Below, in pieces: positions 1-15,088 of a stretch of 64,000 nucleotides of DNA. The notes below the pieces were generated by a model. The model did not search any database, had not been told where the DNA came from, and was given only the letters and a program-made list of their open reading frames with translations. The DNA lies in assembly GCF_015910535.1 (NCBI RefSeq), contig NZ_JACBJG010000010.1, positions 1 through 64,000 of the forward strand, given 5' to 3'. This stretch comes from Saccharomonospora sp. NB11. GTDB lineage: Bacteria > Actinomycetota > Actinomycetes > Mycobacteriales > Pseudonocardiaceae. How positions within the stretch are numbered: the stretch's first letter is position 1; the number at the start of each line of letters is the position of its first letter. The translations under genes and the position numbers were made by a program.

Positions 1-306
1 GAATTCAATCCGACGACTCAATCAGTCATCTCAAAGAAACCCACAAAAAGGGGCTCAAAAGAGCACTACTAGCATGAACAATCACTAGCACACTGTTGAG
101 TTCTCAAACAACACAATTCGTGTTTCCAGCCGTTGGGCGCAACCAACCCCACCACCAAAACCAGCGAGGGAGAAACACACCCAACCAGGGAGGCCCACTC
201 TACCACAACCGCGGGAGCTTGGTTCGCCATCCCCCGCCGAGTAACCCGCCCCGACCCTTTCGGGCCCGGCCGGTCTCCCCGGCGACGAAAAGAAGATTAC
301 ACCCCC
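1..306 (-). promoter_or_regulatory. rRNA operon promoter/leader region, minus strand
   Basis: No protein gene is supported here. Read on the minus strand, positions 114-89 carry the sequence TGTTTGAGAACTCAACAGTG, which matches the antitermination-type box found in actinobacterial rRNA leaders a short distance before 16S rRNA. It is followed downstream by a small GCTC-AAAA-GAGC hairpin (about 53-64) and A/T-richer leader sequence running off the left edge. The 16S gene itself is therefore expected just outside the window. A TAGAGT at 202-197 could be a -10 box, but no convincing -35 is seen, so the promoters are not placed. tyrS lying directly upstream of an rRNA operon on the same strand is compatible with a translation neighbourhood. 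Confidence 0.75.
89..114 (-). promoter_or_regulatory. rrn leader box (boxA-like antitermination motif)
   Basis: The minus strand reads GTGTTGTTTGAGAACTCAAC and continues AGTGTG. It is the near-invariant motif of actinomycete 16S rRNA leaders and carries the TTGAG/CTCAA inverted repeat. It is the main evidence that an rRNA operon begins at this edge. Confidence 0.8.
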
Positions 307-331
307 CGAAAACCCCCTCGAACAGGGGGGT
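307..331 (-). terminator. Rho-independent terminator of tyrS
   Basis: The minus strand has a hairpin ACCCCCC-TGTTCG-AGGGGGT followed by TTTTCGG, about 110 nt downstream of the tyrS stop. It would separate tyrS transcription from the rRNA operon. Confidence 0.7.
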
Positions 332-441
332 CCCTTAACGGCGTTTTCGCTGGTCATCCGGCATTCACACGCCAGAAACGACGAAGGCCACCGGTTCGCC
401 CTCTCGACAAGGTCGACCGATGGCCTTCGAAGCGCGTTGGT

Positions 442-1716
442 TCAGGGGTGCACGCGGACACCCGCCATGTTCTTCTTGCCCCGTCGCACGATCAGCCAAC
501 GGCCGTGGAGGGCATCCGACGGTTCCGGCTTCCAGCCCTCGTCGGTGATCTTGACGTTGTTGACGTACGCGCCGCCCTCCTTGACGGTGCGACGCGCCGC
601 GCCCTTGCTGTCGACGAGGCCAGCCGAGACGAGGAGGTCGATGATCGTCGGCCCCTCCGCACTACTCACCTCACCCGTCGGAACCTCCGCCATCGCGGCG
701 TCCAACGTGGCCGCATCAAGCTCCCGAAGCTCACCGCGACCGAAGAGCGCCTGACTCGCGGCCACGACCTGCCGCGTCTGTTCGGGTCCATGCACGAGGT
801 CGGTCAACTCCTGCGCGAGTCGCCGCTGCGCCTGCCGGGCCGCGGGACGTTCGCGCGTGGCCGTGTCGAGTTCGTCGATCTCTTCGGCATCGAGGAGGGT
901 CAACAGCTTCAGACAGCGCACGACGTCGGCGTCCGGCAGATTGACGAAGTACTGGTACCAGGCGTACGGCGACGTCATCTCCGGGTCGAGCCACACGTTG
1001 CCGCCGCCGGTCGACTTGCCCAGCTTGCGGCCTTCCGAGTCGGTGATGAGAGGAGTCGTCAGGGCATGGACCTGCGCCCCGTGGGTCCGCCGGACGAGGT
1101 CGACGCCCGCCACGATGTTGCCCCACTGGTCGGAGCCCCCCACCTGCAGCCGCACTCCGTAACGCTCGAAGAGTTCGCGGTAGTCGGTCGCCTGCAACAG
1201 CATGTAGCTGAACTCGGTGTAGGAGATCCCTTCGCCTTCGAGACGGCGCTTCACCGTCTCCCGCGCCAACATCGTGTTGACGGAGAAGTGCTTGCCGACG
1301 TCGCGGAGGAACGTGGGCACGGTCATCGAACCGAGCCAGTCGAGGTTGTTCACCTCGATCGGCGGCACCTCCGGATGGTCGAAGTCCACGAAGCGGGCGA
1401 GTTGACCTCGCAGCCGGCCCGCCCACTCCCGCACCTGCTCCTCCGAATGCAGCGTGCGTTCACCGACGTCCCGCGGATCACCGATCAGTCCGGTGCCGCC
1501 ACCGGCGAGCAGCACGGGCCGATGACCGGCGTTCTGGAACCGCCGCAGCATGAGCATCTGGACGAGGTGCCCGGCGTGCAAGCTGGGTGCCGTCGGGTCG
1601 AAGCCCGCATACACGGCGATCGGCCCCTCGGCCAGATCCCGCCGCAGGGCGTCGAGGTCGGTGGATTGCGCGATCAGACCGCGCCAGGACAGCTCGTCAA
1701 GGATGTGCTCGCTCAC
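442..1716 (-). CDS. tyrS: Tyrosyl-tRNA synthetase
   Basis: Cytoplasmic class I aminoacyl-tRNA synthetase that charges tRNA-Tyr with tyrosine using ATP. The 424-residue length is normal for the bacterial enzyme. The HIGH-type motif is HAGH near residue 47 and the KMSKS-type loop is KLGKS near residue 230. [10 protein letters not shown] and GGSDQWGN are tyrosine/active-site segments, and the C-terminal 60 residues form the S4-like RNA-binding domain ([12 protein letters not shown]). I chose GTG 1716 (protein begins [13 protein letters not shown]) because homologues, as I recall them, start near this point. An in-frame ATG three codons upstream (1725) is an alternative. It follows mpg by about 95 nt and is last in the minus-strand series before a hairpin terminator. 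Confidence 0.95.
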   Translation of the reverse strand: MSEHILDELSWRGLIAQSTDLDALRRDLAEGPIAVYAGFDPTAPSLHAGHLVQMLMLRRFQNAGHRPVLLAGGGTGLIGDPRDVGERTLHSEEQVREWAGRLRGQLARFVDFDHPEVPPIEVNNLDWLGSMTVPTFLRDVGKHFSVNTMLARETVKRRLEGEGISYTEFSYMLLQATDYRELFERYGVRLQVGGSDQWGNIVAGVDLVRRTHGAQVHALTTPLITDSEGRKLGKSTGGGNVWLDPEMTSPYAWYQYFVNLPDADVVRCLKLLTLLDAEEIDELDTATRERPAARQAQRRLAQELTDLVHGPEQTRQVVAASQALFGRGELRELDAATLDAAMAEVPTGEVSSAEGPTIIDLLVSAGLVDSKGAARRTVKEGGAYVNNVKITDEGWKPEPSDALHGRWLIVRRGKKNMAGVRVHP

Positions 1717-1810
1717 GGGCCCCATTGTCCCCCGCTTCCCGAGCTGCTCGGCCGTGGGGACGGTGCGGCCCCACAGGCCGAGACGTCGTCGACTGCTCGG
1801 CCGCCGCGAG

Positions 1811-2449
1811 TCAGCGGCGTGGGCGTGCCCGGCCTCCGCGACGGTAGGTGCTGACCGCGGGCGAGCCGTCGATCCAGAACCGCCACGGGACGTCCTTCGC
1901 GGCGGCCACACCGACCCGTGGACCCGAACGGATCCTTTCCGCGCCGACCGGATCGCCAGCCAGGAGCCGCACCGGGGAGTCGGGGTCGGTCAAATCGAGT
2001 CCGTTGTGGCCACGATCGAGGCCCAACATCGAGGTCAGCACCGCCGGGCCCTTGGCCACGAGCCCGCCACCGCGTGCCGTCGGACGCCGCGACCGGGCCA
2101 GTTCGCGGCCCTCGACGACCTCACCGGCACGGAGCAACACCGCTCCGGGCTCACCGTCCCGTAGACCGACGACGTTGGCGCAGAAATGCATGCCGTAGAC
2201 GAAGTAGACGTAGAGGTGCCCGGCGGGCCCCCACATCACCTCGTTGCGCGGTGTCCGACCTCGGTAACAGTGGGACGCCGGGTCGTCCAGGCCCCGATAC
2301 GCTTCCACCTCGACGAGCAGTACCCGGACGGTTCCCTGCTCACTGCGGGACTCCAGCTCGCAGCCCAACAGGCTCAACGCGAGGTCGACCGGGTCGAGGG
2401 CGAGATCCTCCCGCCTGACGACCCGTCGCGTCACCACATCGTCCGTCAC
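1811..2449 (-). CDS. mpg: DNA-3-methyladenine glycosylase (AAG/MPG family)
   Basis: Monofunctional base-excision glycosylase that removes alkylated or deaminated purines such as 3-methyladenine and hypoxanthine. The 212-residue protein has the family's core: VEVEAY near residue 47, containing the catalytic glutamate, then a [11 protein letters not shown] loop and [15 protein letters not shown], which shapes the base pocket. [15 protein letters not shown] follows in the second half. The GTG start at 2449 has a good ribosome site, AGGGGAG, four bases upstream. It sits 51 nt after argH on the same strand, so it may be read through from the arginine operon, although its job is DNA repair. Confidence 0.92.
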   Translation of the reverse strand: MTDDVVTRRVVRREDLALDPVDLALSLLGCELESRSEQGTVRVLLVEVEAYRGLDDPASHCYRGRTPRNEVMWGPAGHLYVYFVYGMHFCANVVGLRDGEPGAVLLRAGEVVEGRELARSRRPTARGGGLVAKGPAVLTSMLGLDRGHNGLDLTDPDSPVRLLAGDPVGAERIRSGPRVGVAAAKDVPWRFWIDGSPAVSTYRRGGRARPRR

Positions 2450-2500
2450 CGCACTCCCCTCGCCGACGTCGCCGCGACCCAGCGTAACGAGAAGCGCCGC

Positions 2501-3968
<1,468 letters not shown>

Positions 3969-3981
3969 GGCTTCCGTCGCG

Positions 3982-5179
3982 TCAGTTGTTCTTGTTCTGC
4001 TGCCGCTTGGCGGCGATCTTGCTGGGCAGGCCCCACAGCTGCACGAAGCCCTTCGCCAACGACTGGTCGAACGTGTCGCCCTCGTCGTAGGTGGCGAGGT
4101 TGAAGTCGTAGAGCGACTCCTCGCTCCGCCGGCCGGTGACCGTGGCCGTACCACCGTGCAGAACCATCCGGATGTCGCCGGTCACGTGCTCCTGCGCCTT
4201 GGCGATGAAGCCGTCCAGCGCCTCCTTCAGCGGCGAGAACCACAGGCCGTCGTAGACCAGCTCGCCCCAGCGCTGCTCGACCTGCCGCTTGAACCGGGCC
4301 AGGTCACGCTCGACCGTGACGTTCTCCAGCTCCTGGTGCGCCGTGATCAGGGCGATGGCACCGGGAGCCTCGTAGACCTCCCGGCTCTTGATGCCGACGA
4401 GCCGGTCCTCGACCATGTCGAGCCTGCCGATGCCGTGGGCTCCGGCCCGACGGTTCATCTCCTGGATCGCCTCCAGGACGGTGACCTGCTTGCCGTCGAT
4501 CGCGACAGGGACGCCCTTCTCGAAGGTGATGACCACCTCGTCGGGAGCCTGGAAGTGGACCTTCGGGTCCTGCGTGTAGGAGTAGACCTCCTTCGGCGGC
4601 TCGTTCCAGAGGTCCTCCAGGATGCCGGTCTCGACCGCGCGTCCCCACACGTTCTGGTCGATGGAGAACGGCGACTTCTTCGTGACGTCGATCGGCAGGT
4701 TGCGCTCCTCGGCGTAGGCGATCGCCTTCTCGCGCGTCCAGGCGAAGTCGCGGACGGGAGCGATCACGTCGAGGTCGGGCGCCAGCGCACCGATACCCAC
4801 CTCGAACCGCACCTGGTCGTTGCCCTTGCCCGTGCAGCCGTGGGCCACCGTGGTGGCGCCGTGGTACTTGGCAGCCTCGGCCAAGTGCTTGACGATCACC
4901 GGACGCGACAGGGCGGACACCAACGGATACCGGTCCATGTACAGCGCGTTCGCCTGCAGCGCCGGCAGGCAGTACTGCTCGGCGAACTCGTCGCGCGCGT
5001 CCGCCACCACCGCTTCGACGGCGCCGCAGTCGAGCGCGCGCTGCCGGATGGTCTCGAGGTCCTCACCACCCTGGCCGAGGTCCACGGCGACGGCCACCAC
5101 CTCGGCGCCGGTCTCCTCGGCGATCCAGCCGATCGCCACGGAGGTGTCGAGCCCGCCCGAATACGCGAGCACCACCCGC

Positions 5180-5187
<8 letters not shown>
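3982..5187 (-). CDS. argG: Argininosuccinate synthase
   Basis: Joins citrulline and aspartate with ATP to give argininosuccinate, the penultimate step of arginine synthesis. The 401-residue protein begins [16 protein letters not shown], whose SGGLDTS is the ATP-pyrophosphatase P-loop. [13 protein letters not shown] near residue 115 and [12 protein letters not shown] near residue 170 are family signatures for ATP/aspartate and citrulline binding. The ATG at 5187 has the ribosome site GAGGAGAAGGA. The start overlaps the argR stop by eight bases, so the two are translationally coupled. Longer starts are possible upstream but lie inside argR. Confidence 0.97.
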
Positions 5188-6663
<1,476 letters not shown>

Positions 6664-7851
6664 TCAAACGTCCTTCGGTGTGGCGGCGTCGAGCGCCTTG
6701 GGCAGGGCCGCGAGCAGGGCCTCCACCTGCTCCCGGCTGACGATCAGCGGAGGCGCGAGCCGGATGACGTCGGGCTTGACGGGGTTCACGAGGAAGCCCG
6801 CGTCGCGCAGCGCGGACGCGACCGCCGACGCCACGGGGTGGGTGAGGACGATCCCGAGCAGCAGGCCCGCCCCGCGGACGACGTCGACGAGCGGGTGGGC
6901 GAGATCGATCACGCCCGCCGCGAGCTCTTCCCCACGGGCCGTGGTGTGGTCGAGCAGACCGTCGGCGTCGATGGTGTTCAACACGGCGAGTCCCGCGGCG
7001 CAGCACACGGGATTGCCCCCGAACGTCGTCCCGTGCTGTCCCGGCTCGAAGAACGTCGCGGCCTCGCCGAACGCCAGACACGCACCCAGGGGCAGCCCAC
7101 CGCCGAGCCCCTTCGCCAGCGTCACCACGTCCGGCTGAATGCCCGCTCGCTGGTAGCCGAACCAACTGCCGAGCCTGCCGATGCCCGTCTGCACCTCGTC
7201 CACCACGAGCAGGGCGCCGTTGCGACTGGTGATCTCCCGGGCCGCCTTCAGGTAGTCGTCATCGGGCACCACCACGCCGTTCTCGCCCTGGACGGGCTCG
7301 ACCACGAACGCCGCCGTGTCGGCGTCGATCGCTGCATCGAGCGCCTCCACGTCGCCGTACGGCACGTGCCGGACACCGGGGACCAGCGGTTCGAACGGCT
7401 CCCGCTTGGCGGGTTGACCCGTCAACGCCAACGCGCCCATCGTGCGGCCGTGGAAGCCTCCCTCGGTGGCGACGACCGACGTCCGGCCGGTCCGCCGCGC
7501 CAGTTTGAACGCGGCCTCGATCGCCTCGGCTCCGGAGTTGCAGAACAACACCTTGCCGTCGTTCACGCCCGACAGCCGCAGCAGCCGCTCGGCCAGGGCC
7601 AACGACGGCTCGTTGGTGAAGAGGTTCGACGTGTGACCGATGGTGGAGATCTGCTTCGTCACCGCCGACACCACGGCGGGATGGGCGTGCCCCAGCGCGT
7701 TCACCGCGATGCCCGTGACGAAGTCGACGTACTCGCGTCCGTCGGCGTCCCACACCACCGCACCGTCACCGCGAACGAGGTTCAGCTCCGGGACGCCGTA
7801 GTTGTTCATCATCGCGGCCCGCCAACGGGCCTGCGCCTGCTCATTCGACAT
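6664..7851 (-). CDS. argD: Acetylornithine aminotransferase
   Basis: PLP-dependent class III aminotransferase that converts N-acetylglutamate semialdehyde to N-acetylornithine with glutamate. The 395-residue length is normal. The cofactor region contains [18 protein letters not shown], the aspartate of [13 protein letters not shown] and the PLP lysine in [13 protein letters not shown]. Two in-frame ATGs lie at 7857 and 7851. The second is preferred because AAGGGGG lies six bases before it and touches the first. Its start region overlaps the argB stop by about 11 bases, so translation is coupled. Confidence 0.96.
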   Translation of the reverse strand: MSNEQAQARWRAAMMNNYGVPELNLVRGDGAVVWDADGREYVDFVTGIAVNALGHAHPAVVSAVTKQISTIGHTSNLFTNEPSLALAERLLRLSGVNDGKVLFCNSGAEAIEAAFKLARRTGRTSVVATEGGFHGRTMGALALTGQPAKREPFEPLVPGVRHVPYGDVEALDAAIDADTAAFVVEPVQGENGVVVPDDDYLKAAREITSRNGALLVVDEVQTGIGRLGSWFGYQRAGIQPDVVTLAKGLGGGLPLGACLAFGEAATFFEPGQHGTTFGGNPVCCAAGLAVLNTIDADGLLDHTTARGEELAAGVIDLAHPLVDVVRGAGLLLGIVLTHPVASAVASALRDAGFLVNPVKPDVIRLAPPLIVSREQVEALLAALPKALDAATPKDV

Positions 7852-8770
7852 CGTCATCCCCCTTGCCGGGCAGGACCATGGTTCCGACTCCGGCCGACGT
7901 GAAGACCTCCAGCAAGACCGAGTGCGCGAGCCTTCCGTCGATCACGTGTGCGCGGCGCACTCCACCCCGGATGGCCCGCAGGCACGCCTCCATCTTCGGG
8001 ATCATCCCGCTCGCGAGACTCGGCAGAAGCTTCTCGAGCTCGTCGGCGTCGATGCGGTTCACCAACGACGAACGGTCGGGCCAGTTCGCATACAAGCCCT
8101 CCACGTCGGTGAGCACCACCAGCTTCTCGGCCTGCAGCGCCGCCGCGAGCGCCCCCGCCGCGGTGTCGGCGTTGACGTTGTGCACGACTCCGTCCGCATC
8201 GGGCGCCACCGTGGACACGACCGGGATCCGACCCGCGTTGACGATGTCGAGGACAGCCTCGGGATTCACACCGACGACGTCCCCGACCAGTCCGATGTCG
8301 ACGGACTCTCCATCCACTGTGGCCTTCTTGCGCTCGGCAGTGAAGAGCCGAGCGTCCTCGCCCGAGATGCCGACCGCGTACGGCCCGTGCGCGTTGATCA
8401 GACCGACCAGCTCGCGACTCACCTGGCCGACGAGAACCATACGGACCACGTCCATGGTCTCGGGCGTCGTGACCCGCAGCCCGCCCCGGAACTCGCCTTC
8501 GATGCCGAGGCGAGTCAACATGGCGTTGATCTGCGGTCCACCACCGTGCACGACCACCGGGCGCAGCCCGGCCAGGCGGAGGAACACCATGTCCTCGGCG
8601 AACGCGCGCTTCAGGTCGTCGTCGATCATCGCGTTGCCGCCGTACTTCACGACGACGGTCGCGCCGTGGAACCGCTGCAGCCACGGCAGAGCCTCGACGA
8701 GGACTCCGGCCTTCTGCGCGGCCGTGGCGAGACGTTCGTCTGCGGGAACGAGGGAGGGTTCGTCGGTCAT
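7841..8770 (-). CDS. argB: Acetylglutamate kinase
   Basis: Phosphorylates N-acetylglutamate with ATP, the second step of the cyclic pathway and usually the arginine-feedback point. The 309-residue amino-acid-kinase fold shows [10 protein letters not shown] near residue 40, [11 protein letters not shown] near residue 72 and GGMIPKM-like [13 protein letters not shown]. The N-terminal extension of about 30 residues ([15 protein letters not shown]) resembles the helix that builds arginine-sensitive hexamers in the family, so feedback inhibition is likely but inferred. Start ATG 8770 overlaps the argJ stop as ATGA. Confidence 0.97.
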   Translation of the reverse strand: MTDEPSLVPADERLATAAQKAGVLVEALPWLQRFHGATVVVKYGGNAMIDDDLKRAFAEDMVFLRLAGLRPVVVHGGGPQINAMLTRLGIEGEFRGGLRVTTPETMDVVRMVLVGQVSRELVGLINAHGPYAVGISGEDARLFTAERKKATVDGESVDIGLVGDVVGVNPEAVLDIVNAGRIPVVSTVAPDADGVVHNVNADTAAGALAAALQAEKLVVLTDVEGLYANWPDRSSLVNRIDADELEKLLPSLASGMIPKMEACLRAIRGGVRRAHVIDGRLAHSVLLEVFTSAGVGTMVLPGKGDDDVE

Positions 8771-9918
8771 GTCGAGTACGCCGAGTTCTCGTGCACGTAC
8801 GCGTGCGTCAGGTCGTTGGTCCAGATGGTCGCCGACTCCTCGCCTGCCTTGAGATTCACGGTCACCGTGACCTCACGGTTCGACAGATCGACGGCGTCAC
8901 GCGGTTCGCCGGGTCCGCCGTCGCGGCAGATCCACACCCCGTTGAAGGCAACGTCGAGCGCCGCCGGGTCGAAGGTCGCGTCGGTGGTCCCGGCCGCGGC
9001 GAGGATGCGACCCCAGTTCGGGTCCTTGCCGAAGACCGCGGTCTTGAACAGGTTGCTACGGGCGATGGCCCGTCCCACGGCGAGCGCGTCGTCCTCCGTG
9101 GCCGCGTTGACCACGTCGATCGTGATGTCGTGCTCGGAGCCCTCCGCGTCGCTCAGGAGCTGCTGGGCGAGGTCGTGGCACGCCTCGGTGAGGAGCAAGG
9201 TGAATTCCTCCGTGTCCGGAGTCGTGCCAGACGCACCGCTGCACATCAACAACACCGTGTCGTTCGTCGACATGCAGCCGTCGGAATCGAGCCGATCGAA
9301 CGTCGCGCGGGTGGCCGCCCGCAGCGCCCGGTCGGCCGTCTCGGCGTCGACGGCCGCGTCGGTGGTCACCACGACAAGCATCGTCGCGAGGGCGGGAGCG
9401 AGCATGCCCGCACCCTTGGCCATGCCGCCGATCGTGTAGCCCTGTCCCTGGCGCACCACCTGCTTGCTCCGGGTGTCGGTGGTCATGATGGCTTCCGCGG
9501 CTGCGGGCCCACCGTCAGCCGCGAGCGCGTCCGCCGCAGCCTCGATCCCGCCGGTCAGCGCGTCCCGGTCGAGTTGCTCACCGATCAGGCCTGTGGAGCA
9601 CACGACGACGTCGACGGCCCCGACACCCAGTCGCTGCGCCACCAGCTCGGCGGAGGCGTGCGTGGTCTGAAACCCGATCGGGCCCGTGTAGCAGTTGGCG
9701 CCTCCCGAATTGAGGACGACCGCCTTCGCACGACGGTCCGCCATCACCTGCTCGCTCCAGAGCACCGGATTGGCCTTGCACCGGTTGGTGGTGAACACGG
9801 CCGCCGCAACGTCCGAGGGGCCGTCGTTGACCACAAGCGCGACGTCGCGTTTGCCGCTGGCCTTGAGACCCGCCGTGACGCCGGCGGCACGGAAACCCTT
9901 GGGCGCGGTGACGCTCAT
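8767..9918 (-). CDS. argJ: Glutamate N-acetyltransferase / ornithine acetyltransferase
   Basis: Recycles the acetyl group between N-acetylornithine and glutamate, and in bifunctional forms also uses acetyl-CoA. ArgJ precursors self-cleave before the threonine of an ATML motif, which is present here in [15 protein letters not shown] near residue 180; the new N-terminal threonine is the nucleophile. GGANCYTG and TGLIGEQLD are further family motifs. The 383-residue length is normal. The ATG at 9918 has the site GGCGGAGG. No argA or argE is present in the window, consistent with the cyclic pathway. Confidence 0.96.
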   Translation of the reverse strand: MSVTAPKGFRAAGVTAGLKASGKRDVALVVNDGPSDVAAAVFTTNRCKANPVLWSEQVMADRRAKAVVLNSGGANCYTGPIGFQTTHASAELVAQRLGVGAVDVVVCSTGLIGEQLDRDALTGGIEAAADALAADGGPAAAEAIMTTDTRSKQVVRQGQGYTIGGMAKGAGMLAPALATMLVVVTTDAAVDAETADRALRAATRATFDRLDSDGCMSTNDTVLLMCSGASGTTPDTEEFTLLLTEACHDLAQQLLSDAEGSEHDITIDVVNAATEDDALAVGRAIARSNLFKTAVFGKDPNWGRILAAAGTTDATFDPAALDVAFNGVWICRDGGPGEPRDAVDLSNREVTVTVNLKAGEESATIWTNDLTHAYVHENSAYST

Positions 9919-9949
9919 ACGTCTGCCTCCGCCCGCGTCGGAGCGAACA

Positions 9950-11004
<1,055 letters not shown>

Positions 11005-11041
11005 GACCAAACACAACCGGGGGGCTGTCACGGTACGTGAT

Positions 11042-11057
11042 TCGCACATATGTTCGA
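11042..11057. promoter_or_regulatory. LexA/SOS-box-like palindrome
   Basis: TCGCACATATGTTCGA differs by one base from the actinobacterial SOS consensus TCGAAC-N4-GTTCGA. It lies 64 bp upstream of argC with no obvious SOS gene beside it. A chance match is possible. Confidence 0.35.
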
Positions 11058-11304
11058 CTCTAGCGACCGTTCCGTCTCTTCACAGTTCCCGGATCGGGTG
11101 ACACTTATGCGTGTTGGATGCGATCCGGGCTAATGGGCGAAAGACAAGAAGCGGGGAGTCACCGGCCGCTGAGCGTCGGATACGTCGCCGACGCGCCGAA
11201 GAGAGCACCCTATGACAGGTACGAACGCCGCGCACAGCGCCGGTGACAACGACCAGCACGACGCTGCATGCGGACGGCGAAGCTCACCCAGGCCGGTCAG
11301 ACGG
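11058..11304. other. pheT-argC intergenic region without a supported gene
   Basis: About 330 bp lie between the pheST terminator and the argC operator. They contain a perfect 9-bp inverted repeat, CCCGGATCG (11088-11096) with CGATCCGGG (11121-11129), and an inner ACAC/GTGT stem (11101-11104 with 11111-11114). Only short reading frames occur, for example a 42-codon plus-strand frame from 11118 to 11246, and none has clear coding support. Confidence 0.4.
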
Positions 11305-11340
11305 AAAAGCGGTGGCCCGGCCTCGTACCGAACCACCGCT
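11305..11340 (-). terminator. Terminator of the pheS-pheT operon
   Basis: The minus strand reads AGCGGTGG, a 17-nt loop, then CCACCGCT followed directly by TTT. The perfect 8-bp stem with a T-run lies 47 nt after the pheT stop. Confidence 0.75.
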
Positions 11341-11386
11341 CACAGGATGACGTGGCCGCCCGCATCGTCACGGACGGCCACGTACG

Positions 11387-13906
11387 TCACCCACGAAGAA
11401 CGGCGCCGAAGCGCTCCCCAGCGAGAGCCACGGCGGCGTCACGCGCCTTCGTGGCCTCCTCGCCGGTCAGAGTGCGATCGGGGGCGCGGAACCGCAGCTT
11501 GTACGCCAGCGACCGCTTGCCCTCCTCGATCTGCTCCCCCTCGTAGAGGTCGAACAGAGACACGTCCTCCACCAGTTCTCCCGCACCCTCTCGCAGAGCG
11601 TCCGCGAGAGCCGCCGCGGGCACGTCGGCGTCGACGACGAACGCCACGTCGAGCAACACCGGCGGGAAGGACGAGATGGCGGGCGCAGGCCGACGGTCCA
11701 CCACCGGCACCGCGTCCAAATCGAGCTCCATCACCGCGGTCCGCTTCGGCAGACCCAGCTTCTCGACGACCTTGGGGTGCAGCTCACCGGCGTACCCGAC
11801 GGTGCGGCCGTCGACCGACAGGCGAGCACACCGACCCGGATGCCACGGCATGACCTCGGCCGACTCGATGTCGAGCTGCACGCCCGACACCTCACCGACG
11901 ATCCGCGCAGCCTGAACGGCGTCGGCCCAGGACGCCTGCTCCCCGGAGCCCCACCAACCGGACCGCCGACGCTCGCCCGCCAGCACGACCGCCACGTGCT
12001 GCGGCTGGTGTGGAACGGCCTGTTCGAGCGCGGCGAGCTCCTCGTCGGAAGGACGCTGCTCCACGCCGGGGTCGGGCGCACCCACCTGGTCGGGTCCCGG
12101 GAGAACGACCTGACCCAGGTGGAACAGCGCGACGTCCCGAGCGCCACGGGCCACGTTGCGCTGCAATGTCTCCAGCAGCCCCGGCACGAGGCTCGTGGTG
12201 AGTTGGTTCCGATCGGTCTCCAACGGATTGAGCACCGGAACCGTGCGGCGACGTGGGTCGTCCTCGGCCAGACCGAAGTCGTCCCACACACTCGCGGAGA
12301 CGAACGGGAACGGAAGGACCTCGACGTAACCGGCCTCGGCCAGCGCACGTGCGACCGAACGGCGACGCCGCTGCTCCGGCGTCAGTCCCCGACCGGCGGG
12401 CGCTGCCGGGAGGACCGACGGAATCAGGTCGTATCCCTCAAGACGCAGCACCTCCTCGACGAGGTCCGCGGGCTGCGCGAGATCACCACGCCAGCTCGGC
12501 GGGATCGCGGTGACCACGGCCGTGCCGTCCTCGCCGGTACCCACCGACACCTTGCACCCGATCTGCGTGAGCCGTCGCACCGTGACCCCACGCTCGAACT
12601 GCACGCCGGCCACCCGGTCCGGCAGGCTGATCGGCATCGTGATCGGTTCGGCGGGCCGGACCTCGCCCTCGTCGGTGCGCCCCGGACGGATGCTGCCGTC
12701 GCCGTACTGGCGCAGCAGGCGCGCCGCGACCTCCACCGCGACCGCGCACAGCTCCGGATCGGTGAACCGCTCGAACCGGCGCGCCGCCTCGGAGAACAGG
12801 TTGTGCCTACGCGCCGTCCGGCTGATGGAGCCCGGGTCCCAGTGCGCCGCCTCCAGCAGCACGTCGGTGCTGTCGTCGCGGATCTCCGTGCTGGCGCCAC
12901 CCATAGTGCCCGCCAACGAGATCACGCCGCTGTCGTCGGCGATCACCACGTCGTCCGGGTCGAGCGTGCGTTCGACCTCGTCCAGCGTCGTCAACGTCTC
13001 GCCGGGCTGAGCGCGGCGCACCACGAGGTCGCCCTTCAGCGCCGCCGTGTCGAAGGCGTGCAGCGGGTGACCGAGCTCCAACATCACGTAGTTCGTGACG
13101 TCCACGGCGAGCGAGATCGGGCGCATCCCGGCCAGCAACAGCCGCCGCTGCATCCACCACGGGGTGGGCGCACCCGCGTCGAGGTTGGTGACCCGACGCA
13201 GCACGAACCGACTGCAGCCCTGCGGGTCCTCGATCCGCACCGGCCACGCGTCGCCCTCACCCTCCGGGACGTCCACGTGGGCCGGGTCGCCGTAGGGGAC
13301 ATCGAACACGCACGCCAACTCGCGGGCGAGACCCCGCACCGACAGCGCGTGGCCGAAGTCGGGCGTGGGAGTCAGCTCGAACACCACGTCGGCGATGTCG
13401 AGCACCTCGCGCGCGTCGTCGCCGGGGCTGGCCGTGCCCGACGGGAGAACGAGAATCCCGGCGTGGTCCTCCCCGATGCCGAGTTCGCGGGCCGAGCAGA
13501 TCATGCCCTCGCTGACGTGCCCGTACGTCTTGCGCGCCGAGATCGCGAACCCGCCCGGGAGCACCGCTCCGGGGAGAGCGACGACGACCAGGTCGCCCTC
13601 GACGAAGTTCCGGGCACCGCAGATGATGCCGTTCGTCGGCGGCTTCGTGGGATCGATCTCCTCGCCGTCCTCGACGTCCGCGGACTCGCCCACGTCGACC
13701 CGGCAGTAACGGATCGGCTTCTTGAACCCGGTCAGTTCCTCGATCTCGACGACCCGGCCGATGACGAGCGGGCCCGTGATCTCACCGACCGTTTCGACAC
13801 CCTCGACCTCGATGCCGAGCTTCACGAAGGCGTTGGCGATGTCGTCGTTGGTGACGTCCTCGCTGAGTTCCAGGTGTTCCCTGAGCCAGCTGGCGGGGAC
13901 CTTCAT
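11387..13906 (-). CDS. pheT: Phenylalanyl-tRNA synthetase beta subunit
   Basis: Structural, editing and tRNA-binding subunit of the (alpha-beta)2 enzyme that charges tRNA-Phe. In the 839-residue protein, MKVPASWLREHLEL begins the N-terminal region. An EMAPII-like OB fold spans about 40-155 (IICGARNFVEGDLVVVALPG). The B3/B4 editing module includes AVDVTNYVMLELGHPLHAFD near residue 270. The B5 domain lies around 400-475, and the C-terminal anticodon-binding FDX-ACB domain includes SLFDLYEG near residue 785. The ATG immediately follows the pheS stop (TGAATG), so the subunits are translationally coupled. The stop is followed by a strong terminator. Confidence 0.97.
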   Translation of the reverse strand: MKVPASWLREHLELSEDVTNDDIANAFVKLGIEVEGVETVGEITGPLVIGRVVEIEELTGFKKPIRYCRVDVGESADVEDGEEIDPTKPPTNGIICGARNFVEGDLVVVALPGAVLPGGFAISARKTYGHVSEGMICSARELGIGEDHAGILVLPSGTASPGDDAREVLDIADVVFELTPTPDFGHALSVRGLARELACVFDVPYGDPAHVDVPEGEGDAWPVRIEDPQGCSRFVLRRVTNLDAGAPTPWWMQRRLLLAGMRPISLAVDVTNYVMLELGHPLHAFDTAALKGDLVVRRAQPGETLTTLDEVERTLDPDDVVIADDSGVISLAGTMGGASTEIRDDSTDVLLEAAHWDPGSISRTARRHNLFSEAARRFERFTDPELCAVAVEVAARLLRQYGDGSIRPGRTDEGEVRPAEPITMPISLPDRVAGVQFERGVTVRRLTQIGCKVSVGTGEDGTAVVTAIPPSWRGDLAQPADLVEEVLRLEGYDLIPSVLPAAPAGRGLTPEQRRRRSVARALAEAGYVEVLPFPFVSASVWDDFGLAEDDPRRRTVPVLNPLETDRNQLTTSLVPGLLETLQRNVARGARDVALFHLGQVVLPGPDQVGAPDPGVEQRPSDEELAALEQAVPHQPQHVAVVLAGERRRSGWWGSGEQASWADAVQAARIVGEVSGVQLDIESAEVMPWHPGRCARLSVDGRTVGYAGELHPKVVEKLGLPKRTAVMELDLDAVPVVDRRPAPAISSFPPVLLDVAFVVDADVPAAALADALREGAGELVEDVSLFDLYEGEQIEEGKRSLAYKLRFRAPDRTLTGEEATKARDAAVALAGERFGAVLRG

Positions 13907-15061
<1,155 letters not shown>

Positions 15062-15088
15062 CTACGGGCCGCCCTCGGTCACCCTCCG

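Noticed and set aside
197-202. TAGAGT as an rRNA promoter -10 box
   Set aside because: No acceptable -35 hexamer is seen 16-19 bp upstream, so it is not annotated as a promoter.
133-1854. 573-codon plus-strand frame opposite tyrS
   Set aside because: It is antisense to an unmistakable tyrS, its translation is Arg/His/Val-rich without motifs, and long antisense frames are expected at this G+C content.
11118-11246. 42-codon plus-strand frame near the SOS-like box
   Set aside because: The translation looks mildly protein-like (SVGYVADAPKRAPYDRYERR), but there is no ribosome site or recognised family. It is mentioned only as a possible target of the SOS-like box.
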